A stretch of 10,165 nucleotides of DNA, taken from assembly GCA_041627475.1 (NCBI GenBank), contig JBFKQZ010000105.1:1-10165 (forward strand). The letters are read 5' to 3'. The notes below the pieces were generated by a model. That model saw only the letters and a program-made list of their open reading frames with translations. It ran no database searches and was not told the DNA's origin. This stretch comes from JBFGFG01 sp041627475. Its GTDB lineage: Bacteria > Actinomycetota > Nitriliruptoria > Nitriliruptorales > Nitriliruptoraceae. The position numbers and the translations under genes were made by a program. Shown one piece after another: positions 1-6,049 of the stretch (within the stretch, counting starts at the first letter, position 1; every line of letters starts with the position of its first letter).

Positions 1-792
1 CACGTCAAGCCCGCGAGCCATGGCGGCCTCCACGTACGCGAAGCCGTCGGCGAGCGTGAACGCGAGCTCCTGCGCGGCCGTCGAGCCCGCCTCGCGGATG
101 TGGTAGCCGCTGATCGAGACGGGGTGGTAGCGCGGCGTGTGCTGCGTGCACCACTCGATGAGGTCGCCGATGAGGCGCAGGTGCGGCTCCGGCGGGAACA
201 GCCACTCCTTCTGCGCGATGTACTCCTTGAGGATGTCGGTCTGGAGCGTCCCGCCGAGGGCCGCCGGGTCGACGCCCTGGCGCTCCGCCGCCACGACGTA
301 CATCGCGAACAGCGTCACTGCCGGCGCGTTGATCGTCATCGAGGTGGTGAGCTCGCCGAGGTGGAGCCCGTCGAACAGCCGCTCCACGTCCTCGACCGTG
401 TCGATCGCGACCCCGCAGTGGCCGACCTCGCCGAGGCTGCGGTCGTCGTCGGAGTCGATGCCCATCAGCGTCGGCATGTCGAACGCCACCGACAGCCCGT
501 GCTGGCCGGCCTCGACGAGGTCGTGGAAGCGCTGGTTGGTCTCCTCCGGGTCCGCGAAGCCCGCGAACTGCCGGATCGTCCAGGGCCGGGTGCGGTACAT
601 CGAGGAGTAGACACCGCGGGTGTACGGGTACTCGCCCGGCACCCCGATCCGCTCGAGGTCGAGCTCGGTGTTGTGGGGGCCGTACAGCGGCTCGAGCGGG
701 GTGCCCGACAGCGTCTGGAAGTCGCTGTCACGCTCCCCTGCTGCGGCGTACCGGGCCTTCCAGGCCTCGTACTGCTCCTCGTAGCTCTGCAC
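1..792 (-). CDS. icmA: Acyl-CoA mutase large subunit, isobutyryl-CoA mutase type (C-terminal part outside the window)
   Basis: This is the substrate-binding TIM-barrel subunit of a coenzyme B12-dependent carbon-skeleton mutase; 264 residues are visible and the rest lies beyond the left edge. Family landmarks are RPWTIRQFAGF (69-79), GLSVAFDMPTLMG (99-111), GTLQTDILKEYIAQKEW (181-197) and SGYHIREAG (228-236, with the conserved His at 231). By alignment from memory to Propionibacterium methylmalonyl-CoA mutase, Tyr89 is Phe76 here and Arg207 is Gln194. The 118-residue spacing is preserved, and Phe/Gln is the isobutyryl-CoA mutase pair. Single-domain enzymes of this kind work with a separate B12-binding small subunit, which is not in the window. 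The start is the GTG at 790-792, preceded by GAGGGAG (799-805) at six bases. It is transcribed divergently from the sigma-like gene at 953. The mutase family is certain; the exact substrate is inferred. Confidence 0.9.
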   Translation of the reverse strand, partial: MQSYEEQYEAWKARYAAAGERDSDFQTLSGTPLEPLYGPHNTELDLERIGVPGEYPYTRGVYSSMYRTRPWTIRQFAGFADPEETNQRFHDLVEAGQHGLSVAFDMPTLMGIDSDDDRSLGEVGHCGVAIDTVEDVERLFDGLHLGELTTSMTINAPAVTLFAMYVVAAERQGVDPAALGGTLQTDILKEYIAQKEWLFPPEPHLRLIGDLIEWCTQHTPRYHPVSISGYHIREAGSTAAQELAFTLADGFAYVEAAMARGLDV

Positions 793-798
793 GTCCGA

Positions 799-805
799 CT
801 CCCTC
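799..805 (-). promoter_or_regulatory. Ribosome binding site of the mutase gene
   Basis: On the minus strand this reads GAGGGAG, six bases before a GTG codon at 790-792. It fixes the mutase start, since no ATG lies in a suitable place upstream. Confidence 0.7.
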
Positions 806-952
806 GTGTGACGCTTCGGCCTCGTCCGTGCGCAGGGTACGTCCAGACGTCCCTCGCGGACCCCACCGTGCGGCTCGTGGTCATCCGGAGGTGCATCCGC
901 CGCCGCGACGGGGCAGCCTGTGCGCCCCGACCCGACCCCGCCGGACCGTGCC

Positions 953-2506
953 ATGGCCCTCCCCCACGACGCGAGCGATGCCGCGCTGGTCGCGCGGCTC
1001 GCCGAGGGGGACCACGCCGCGCTCGACCTGCTGTGGCAGCGGCACGCCGACGCGGTGCACGACCACCTCGCCCGGTGGACGCAGGACGCCGAGCTCGCCG
1101 CTGCCGCGACCGTGGCGGCCTTCACCGCCCTGCTGGACGACGTCGCGGCCGGCACGGCCCCCACGGCCGTCCGTCCCGGCCTCCTCCGCACCGCGCGGTC
1201 GCACGCGTCCCGGCTGCTCGCGTCGGAGGACCACGCGGGGCCCGCCGTCCCGCCCGCAGTCCTGGCCGCCAGCGGTGCGACCACGACCACACCCGGAGCG
1301 GCAGCCGCGGCCTGGACCGCGGCGAACGACCTCGGAGCGCCCTGGTTCAGCGTGCTCGACCTCACGGTCCGGCAGGGCAGCTCGTCGCGGGACCTGGCAA
1401 CGATCCTGGGACAGCCGGAGGCGGCCGTCCAGGACCTGCTCGCAACGGTCGAGCGCCGGGTCGACGCGGCGACGCGGACCGCCTACGGCGCGCTGGCCAC
1501 GCTGCCCGCTCCCGTGGCGGCACGCACGGCCGTCACGCGCGCCGCTGTCACGGCCCTCGGGGCCCCGCGGCCACTTGCGACCACGCTCCGGCTGTGGGCC
1601 GTCGGTGCGCTGGGCGGCGTGGCGCTCCTCGTGCTCGCGGTCGGTGGCATCAACGCGCTGCGCGGCAGTGACGTCGTCCCGACCGCAGGCACGGCGACCG
1701 CCGCGGCCGAGCCGGTGCCCAGCCCCACGCCCGAGGTCGACCCGTCCCCGACCCCGACGCTCGACGCCCTCGCGTCGCCGTCGGAGGTGCCGATGGCCTC
1801 GCCCGAGCCGACCGTGCCGGCACCGACACCGTCACCGAGCCCGACCCCGACGCCCGACCCGACCCCGACGACCTCCGTGCTCACGGTGGCGATCGACGAC
1901 CCGGCGTCAGGTGCGGCGTTCGCGGCGACGACCCAGGACGCGGCAGGACGCCCCGCCGCGGTGGTGCCGGTCGTCGCGACGGTCAGTGGCGCAAGCGAGG
2001 ACGCGTCGATCGTCTGGACGAGCGACCTCGCGCCGGACCGCACGCTGCTCACGTCGGCGTCCGGTGACCTGCTGCTGTGGCTCCCGGACCCCTGCACGGA
2101 CGCCCAGCACGTCGTCACCGTCACCGTGACCGACCCCGTGGACGACCAGACCGCGGCCGCGAGCATCCCCGTCCAGCTGCTGGAGACCTGCGAGGAACCG
2201 CCGGAGGTCACGATCGAGGCACCGGAGCGCGTCGAGGCCGGGCCGCCGGACGGGGACGGGACTCGCCGGGTGCGCGTCCCGGTCCGGGCGACGTCGCAGG
2301 ACACCGGACTCGAGTGGTCCTGGTCGGTGGAGGGCGGGACCCTCGTGGCAGCACCGAGCGGCGCTGAGGGCACGGTCGAGTTCGACATCCAGGGCTGCAC
2401 GATCGAACAGGTCGTGACGCTGCGGGTCGACGTCACCCGGACCGCCGACCAGGCCACTGCGGAGGACACCGCGCAGGTCACCGTCGAGTGCCCCCCACTG
2501 GGTTGA
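953..2506 (+). CDS. Membrane-anchored sigma-70/ECF-like protein with extracytoplasmic Cys-paired beta domains
   Basis: I know no named homologue. The N-terminus resembles an ECF sigma factor: region-2-like helices (9-64, beginning DAALVARLAEGD), a region-2.4-like LLRTARSHASRLLA (77-90) and a region-4 helix-turn-helix (134-170, LDLTVRQG...RDLATILG). The acidic DLVQE-type motif of region 2.2 is absent; AAAATVAAF stands there. One membrane helix follows (about 212-236), then a Pro/Thr/Ser stalk (240-307) and two beta-rich domains (308-415 and 417-515), each with two cysteines (381/413 and 482/513). The topology should be N-in, C-out. Together this suggests an envelope-sensing regulator, or a tethered sigma factor that may be released by proteolysis; this is inference. 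I chose ATG 953 (GGA seven bases upstream) because ECF proteins usually begin just before this motif; GTG 920 in frame would add 11 residues. A paralogue follows at 2644. Confidence 0.8.
   Translation: MALPHDASDAALVARLAEGDHAALDLLWQRHADAVHDHLARWTQDAELAAAATVAAFTALLDDVAAGTAPTAVRPGLLRTARSHASRLLASEDHAGPAVPPAVLAASGATTTTPGAAAAAWTAANDLGAPWFSVLDLTVRQGSSSRDLATILGQPEAAVQDLLATVERRVDAATRTAYGALATLPAPVAARTAVTRAAVTALGAPRPLATTLRLWAVGALGGVALLVLAVGGINALRGSDVVPTAGTATAAAEPVPSPTPEVDPSPTPTLDALASPSEVPMASPEPTVPAPTPSPSPTPTPDPTPTTSVLTVAIDDPASGAAFAATTQDAAGRPAAVVPVVATVSGASEDASIVWTSDLAPDRTLLTSASGDLLLWLPDPCTDAQHVVTVTVTDPVDDQTAAASIPVQLLETCEEPPEVTIEAPERVEAGPPDGDGTRRVRVPVRATSQDTGLEWSWSVEGGTLVAAPSGAEGTVEFDIQGCTIEQVVTLRVDVTRTADQATAEDTAQVTVECPPLG
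1670..1873 (+). repeat. Low-complexity Pro/Thr/Ser stalk coding region
   Basis: Residues 240-307 of the first sigma-like protein are largely PT, PS and PTP repeats, with irregular repeats of CCGACCCCGACG-like DNA between about 1730 and 1870. This is typical of an extended cell-wall-spanning linker that carries the distal domains away from the membrane. The repeats are imperfect and inside the reading frame, so they are part of the protein and not an independent element. Confidence 0.7.
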
Positions 2507-2539
2507 CGTGCTGTCACCGCTCGGTGCGCGCCCGAGGCC

Positions 2540-2568
2540 TTGTCGGTGGTCGCGATCCTCGGCAGAAT
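2540..2568 (+). promoter_or_regulatory. Candidate sigma-70-type promoter of the second sigma-like gene
   Basis: TTGTCG (2540-2545) and CAGAAT (2563-2568) each match the -35 and -10 consensus at four of six positions and are 17 bases apart. The predicted transcript would start near 2575 and carry about 70 untranslated bases before the TTG start at 2644. The site lies in the 137-base gap between the two sigma-like genes. It is a match by eye only, in a genome where chance AT-rich hexamers are rare. Confidence 0.4.
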
Positions 2569-2573
2569 GTCGC

Positions 2574-2599
2574 ACGTGCCGGGCGTCGCTCCGGCACGT
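2574..2599. repeat. Inverted repeat, possible operator or hairpin
   Basis: ACGTGCCGG (2574-2582) and CCGGCACGT (2591-2599) are perfect 9-base inverted copies around an 8-base centre. There is no T-run after it, so it is a poor intrinsic terminator for the upstream gene. It begins at the predicted transcription start of the candidate promoter at 2540-2568, the usual place for a repressor operator or a 5'-end hairpin. The function is unproven. Confidence 0.45.
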
Positions 2600-2643
2600 C
2601 GCATGTCCGCGATCTCCCCCACCTCCCATCCCGGAAACCGACG

Positions 2644-3654
2644 TTGTCCGCTGCGTTCTCACTCCTGCCGACCACCGATCGTGCCCGGCCGGCCCTCGAC
2701 CGCGGTCCCCGCACCGCGCTCGACATCGTCCACGACCACGTGCTGCGCATCGTCGGTGACCGTTCCACCGCCCAGCGTCTGGTGCTGGACGTGGTCCTGC
2801 GCGCCAACGCACGTGCCGAGGAGACCGGGGAGTCGACGACGCTGGCGCTGCTGCTGCGGCTCGCCCGCGCCCGTGTCGCCCGGTTGGCGCCGGACCACCT
2901 CGACGCCGCGACGCTCCGGACGCTCGCGCCGTCCGGCGACCCGGCCGCTCGCGCACTGTCGGGCGCCCTCGCCGCGCCGAGCGAGCGCGCCGCCGCACTG
3001 CTCGACCTGACGATCCGCCATGGCATGGACACCGCCACCGCCGCGTCGTGCCTCGGCCTCGACGCACGGCAGGCCGCCGCCGTCCGCGCCGACGCACTTG
3101 AGCGGGTGCGCACCGCGCTCGCCGCCGTCGGCGGCCAGCGCATCGACGTCACGGCGACGCTGGCCACCCTGCCCGTCGTCCCCGCGCCGTCGTCGCTGCA
3201 CGACCGACTCGTCGCGAGCACGGCCCGGCAGGTCCCGTCGCGACTGGCATGGCTCGCGCCACCGGTCGCCGTGGCGGGCCTGGTGGGGGCCCTCCTCGTC
3301 GGCCTGCCCAACGCGCTGGCCGGTGCCGTCGACGGCGACGTGCCGCTGGTGGTGGCCGAGGCCGTGACCGACGCCGTCGGCGTCCAGCAGTTGCGCGCCG
3401 ACGGCGACACGCCGGTCGTCGCCGAGGACGAGGTCGTGGTCCGCGAGACCCGGCCGACGACGGCCGACGAACCGGCCGCGGAGGACGAGGCGCCGACCGG
3501 CGAGCCGACCGAGGCGCCCACAGCTGCCCCGTCGGACGAGCCCACGGACGAACCGGACGCCCCCGCGGACGAGCTGTCCGAGGAGCCCGAGCCCGCGCCG
3601 TCGGACGAGCCGTCGGACGACCCGCTCGACACGCTGCTGCCGACCGGCCCCTGA
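2644..3654 (+). CDS. Second membrane-anchored sigma-like protein with acidic extracytoplasmic tail
   Basis: This 336-residue protein is a diverged paralogue of the upstream gene. It has a region-2-like helix pair (24-56, ALDIVHDHVLRIVGDRSTAQ), a region-2.4-like segment (67-82), a region-4 helix-turn-helix (117-158, beginning ALLDLTIRHG) and a short ATLATLP link (171-177). One membrane helix follows (about 201-222), then an exported tail. The tail, from about 255, is dominated by Glu, Asp, Pro and Thr with SDEPTDEP/SDEPSDDP-like motifs and no cysteine. LDLTIRHG matches LDLTVRQG of the neighbour, and both have LATLP before the membrane. The DLVQE motif is again degraded (RLVLDV). The start is uncertain: I prefer TTG 2644, with GGAAA six bases upstream and a candidate promoter at 2540. 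The in-frame GTG at 2488 would overlap the upstream gene and add an Arg-rich stretch without domain character. The stop is one base from the end of convergent meaB. Confidence 0.75.
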   Translation: MSAAFSLLPTTDRARPALDRGPRTALDIVHDHVLRIVGDRSTAQRLVLDVVLRANARAEETGESTTLALLLRLARARVARLAPDHLDAATLRTLAPSGDPAARALSGALAAPSERAAALLDLTIRHGMDTATAASCLGLDARQAAAVRADALERVRTALAAVGGQRIDVTATLATLPVVPAPSSLHDRLVASTARQVPSRLAWLAPPVAVAGLVGALLVGLPNALAGAVDGDVPLVVAEAVTDAVGVQQLRADGDTPVVAEDEVVVRETRPTTADEPAAEDEAPTGEPTEAPTAAPSDEPTDEPDAPADELSEEPEPAPSDEPSDDPLDTLLPTGP

Positions 3655-3655
3655 G

Positions 3656-4627
3656 TCAGCCGTTCTCGACGGCGGCGAGGAGCTGGTCCGCGGCGCTGTA
3701 GGGGTCGAGCTCACGCGCCTCGACCCGAGCCGCGAGGTCATCGAGGAGCGGGTCGTCGCCACCCAGACGGGCGAACCGGTCGCGCACCCGCCCCAGCGCG
3801 ATCTCGCGCACGCCGTGGAGCGCACGACGACGACGACGCGTGGCCAGCTCACCGGTGCTGGCGACGTGCTCCCGGTGGTCGTCGATGGCGTCGACGAGCT
3901 CGTCGATGCCCTCGCCCCGCACCGCGACGGTCCGCACGATCGGTGGCCACCACGCACCGTCACCGCCCGTCGCGTGGCCCAGCTCGAGCATCGCGCGCAG
4001 CTCGCTGACGAGCTTCCCGGCACCGCTGTGGTCGGCCTTGTTGACGACGAAGACGTCGGCCACCTCGAGGATCCCGGCCTTGGCGGCCTGGATGCCGTCG
4101 CCCATGCCCGGCGCGGACGCCACGACCGTGGTGTCGGCGCTGGCGGCGACCTCGACCTCGGACTGCCCGACCCCGACCGTCTCGATGACGACGTCGTCGA
4201 AGCCGGCGGCGTCGAGCACCATGACGGCCTGCGGCGTCGCGCAGGACAGCCCGCCGCGGTGGCCGCGTGATGCCATCGAGCGGATGAACACGCCCGGGTC
4301 GGCGTGGTGCTGCTGCATCCGGACGCGGTCGCCGAGCAGGGCGCCGCCGGAGAACGGCGACGACGGGTCGACCGCGATCACGGCGACGGTCCGACCGCGG
4401 GCGCGCAGTGCGGCGGCGAGCGCGTTCGTGAGCGTCGACTTGCCCACGCCGGGCGGACCGGTGATCCCCAGCACCCGGGCACCACCGGTCCGCGGGTGGA
4501 GGCGGGCGACGACCTCGCGCAGCTGCTCGGGGCTGCCGTCCTCGACGATGGTGAGCAGACGGGCGAGGGCACGACGGCCACGCAGGTCGTGGTCGAGGTC
4601 GTCCAGCAGTGCGTCGATGTCGGGCAC
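3656..4627 (-). CDS. meaB: MeaB/ArgK-family GTPase, chaperone of B12-dependent acyl-CoA mutase
   Basis: MeaB proteins are cytoplasmic G3E-type GTPases that bind acyl-CoA mutases, gate adenosylcobalamin loading and protect the enzyme from inactivation. This one has 323 residues, the usual length. The Walker A motif is GPPGVGKS (57-64). VDPSSPFSGGALLGDRVRM (86-104) and SMASRGHRGGLS (117-128) are MeaB hallmarks. ETVGVGQSE (149-157) is the Walker B/switch segment, and NKAD (196-199) is the guanine-specificity motif. The C-terminal helices match the family's dimerisation arm. The start is GTG 4627; reading further upstream gives Arg-rich sequence unlike the family. The gene lies 77 bases downstream of the MFS gene on the same strand and is convergent with the second sigma-like gene. 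The mutase at 1-792 is its likely client, with its small subunit outside the window. Confidence 0.93.
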   Translation of the reverse strand: MPDIDALLDDLDHDLRGRRALARLLTIVEDGSPEQLREVVARLHPRTGGARVLGITGPPGVGKSTLTNALAAALRARGRTVAVIAVDPSSPFSGGALLGDRVRMQQHHADPGVFIRSMASRGHRGGLSCATPQAVMVLDAAGFDDVVIETVGVGQSEVEVAASADTTVVASAPGMGDGIQAAKAGILEVADVFVVNKADHSGAGKLVSELRAMLELGHATGGDGAWWPPIVRTVAVRGEGIDELVDAIDDHREHVASTGELATRRRRRALHGVREIALGRVRDRFARLGGDDPLLDDLAARVEARELDPYSAADQLLAAVENG

Positions 4628-4704
4628 GGATCGGTCCGGGAGGTCGCGGGACTGCGGGCTCGGGCGACCGCGCAGGCTACTGCGGCGGTCGTGCCGGGCC
4701 CGCG

Positions 4705-5994
4705 TCAGCGGCGGTGCTCGAGCGGGATCCGGCGGACGACGACGACGAGGAGCGCCGCAGCGACGGTGAGCACCGCGGCCGCCAGTGCCATCGTCAGGCG
4801 CACCGAGGTGTAGCGGGCGATCGTGCCGCCGAGGAACGCACCGAGCGGCACGCCGCCGACGCCGACGACGCGGAAGGTCGCGATGACCCGACCGAGCAGC
4901 TCGTCGGGCACGACCGCCTGGCGCAGCGAGCGACCCACGACGTTGAACGTGCCCCCGGCGAACGCGACCAGCGCGATCCCGAACGCGGCGACGCGCCAGG
5001 TCGGCGCACCCGCCACGAGCCACTCGCCGGTCGCGACGAGGACGCCCGCGAGGACCAGCACGGCTGGGCGGCCGAACAGGATGCGCAGCTCGTCGGCGGC
5101 CATGCTGCCGACCAGTCCCCCGACGGCGCCGACGCCGAGCAGGTAGCCGAAGCCGGCCTCGCTGAGACCGAGCTCGTCGAGGGCCAACAGCACCAGCAGT
5201 GCCCCGACCGCCGAGGTGCCGACGTTGACGAGGCCGACCACACCGGCGAGCGGGCGCAGCAGGTCGTCCTGCCAGAGGGCCTGCATGCCCTCACGGACGT
5301 CCGACCAGAACCTCGTCGGCGGTGGGTCGAGGCGGGTCGACGGTGGACCGTCGACCACCGCCGTCCCACCGGCGCCGGCGGCCACGCCGACCTGGACGGG
5401 TTCGCGCGCCACGTTCGGCGTCCGCGCCCGCAGCTGCACACCGACGAGCAGGACGGCGGCGAGCAGGAACGTGCTGGCATCGACCAGGAACGGCAGACCG
5501 GCACCCACCGAGAACAGGACACCGCCGACGGGGCCGCCCACCACCTCACCGCTGATCGTCATGCCGGCGACCATGCGCCCGTTGGCCTGCTCGAGCTGCG
5601 CCGGCTCGACGAGGGCCGGGACGACGGCCTGGAGCGCCGAGTCGACGAGCACCTCGCCGATCCCGATCAGGAGGGCCACGACGAAGACCATCCACAGCTG
5701 GACCACACCCATCGCCGCCGCGACGCCGAGGCCGGCCACGGCGCCGGCTCGGGCGACCTGGCCCACCTGCATGATGCGGATCCGGTCGCCGCGATCGACG
5801 ATCGCCCCGCCGATCGGCCCGAGCAGCCACGGGGCCATGGTCACCCCGGTGACGGCACCGATGGCCAGCGGGTCCCGCGTCAGCGTCGCGGCCAGCAGCG
5901 GCAGCGCCGTGAGGCGGATCCCGTCACCCAGGTTCGAGCTGACGGCCGCCGCGAGCACGCGCTGGAAGCCCGTCGGCAAGCTCGTACGCGCCAT
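4705..5994 (-). CDS. MFS transporter, EntS/MFS_3-like exporter
   Basis: This 429-residue integral membrane protein of the major facilitator superfamily probably exports a small molecule by proton antiport. Hydrophobic segments are regular and consistent with 12 helices. The loop between helices 2 and 3 has the motif-A remnant IVDRGDRIRI (65-74). A long cytoplasmic loop (about 195-250) separates the halves, and PDELLGRVIATFR in the second half is typical of the enterobactin-exporter-like (MFS_3) group. The substrate cannot be read from the sequence. The start is ATG 5994, because AGGAGGG lies six bases upstream; the in-frame GTG at 6000 would abut the ribosome binding site. The gene follows the flavoprotein gene by 55 bases and precedes meaB by 77 bases on the same strand, so co-transcription is plausible. 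Confidence 0.88.
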   Translation of the reverse strand: MARTSLPTGFQRVLAAAVSSNLGDGIRLTALPLLAATLTRDPLAIGAVTGVTMAPWLLGPIGGAIVDRGDRIRIMQVGQVARAGAVAGLGVAAAMGVVQLWMVFVVALLIGIGEVLVDSALQAVVPALVEPAQLEQANGRMVAGMTISGEVVGGPVGGVLFSVGAGLPFLVDASTFLLAAVLLVGVQLRARTPNVAREPVQVGVAAGAGGTAVVDGPPSTRLDPPPTRFWSDVREGMQALWQDDLLRPLAGVVGLVNVGTSAVGALLVLLALDELGLSEAGFGYLLGVGAVGGLVGSMAADELRILFGRPAVLVLAGVLVATGEWLVAGAPTWRVAAFGIALVAFAGGTFNVVGRSLRQAVVPDELLGRVIATFRVVGVGGVPLGAFLGGTIARYTSVRLTMALAAAVLTVAAALLVVVVRRIPLEHRR

Positions 5995-6000
5995 CCACAC

Positions 6001-6007
6001 CCCTCCT
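6001..6007 (-). promoter_or_regulatory. Strong Shine-Dalgarno of the MFS gene
   Basis: The minus strand reads AGGAGGG, six bases before ATG 5994. It is the strongest ribosome binding site in the window and decides ATG 5994 over GTG 6000. Confidence 0.8.
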
Positions 6008-6049
6008 GCGCGCGCATGCTAGGCAGCCGACGCAAGGAGGCAGGGACGC

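Noticed and set aside
834..839. Minus-strand TACCCT upstream of the mutase as a -10 box
   Set aside because: No -35-like hexamer 16-18 bases upstream (GGTCCG is there); chance match cannot be excluded.
100..1671. Long plus-strand open frame opposite the mutase gene and running into the first sigma-like gene
   Set aside because: Arg/Pro/Gly-rich without domain character; it lies antisense to a clear mutase and out of frame with the sigma-like gene. A GC-rich shadow frame.
1730..1870. Repeated CCGACCCCGACG-like DNA as a CRISPR or minisatellite
   Set aside because: Irregular, without spacers, in frame and encoding a Pro/Thr stalk; low-complexity coding sequence explains it.
2488..2643. N-terminal extension of the second sigma-like protein from GTG 2488
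   Set aside because: Would overlap the upstream gene, adds 52 Arg-rich residues without domain character, and spans the candidate promoter and inverted repeat; TTG 2644 fits better, though this is not certain.
3651..3659. Palindrome CTGAGTCAG at the convergent stop codons of the second sigma-like gene and meaB
   Set aside because: Arises simply from facing TGA stop codons; too short and without T-runs for a terminator.
1483..4023. Several overlapping minus-strand open frames (1483-2622, 1907-3097, 2514-3632, 2659-4023)
   Set aside because: Ser/Thr/Arg-rich translations with no motifs, antisense to the two sigma-like genes or out of frame with meaB.
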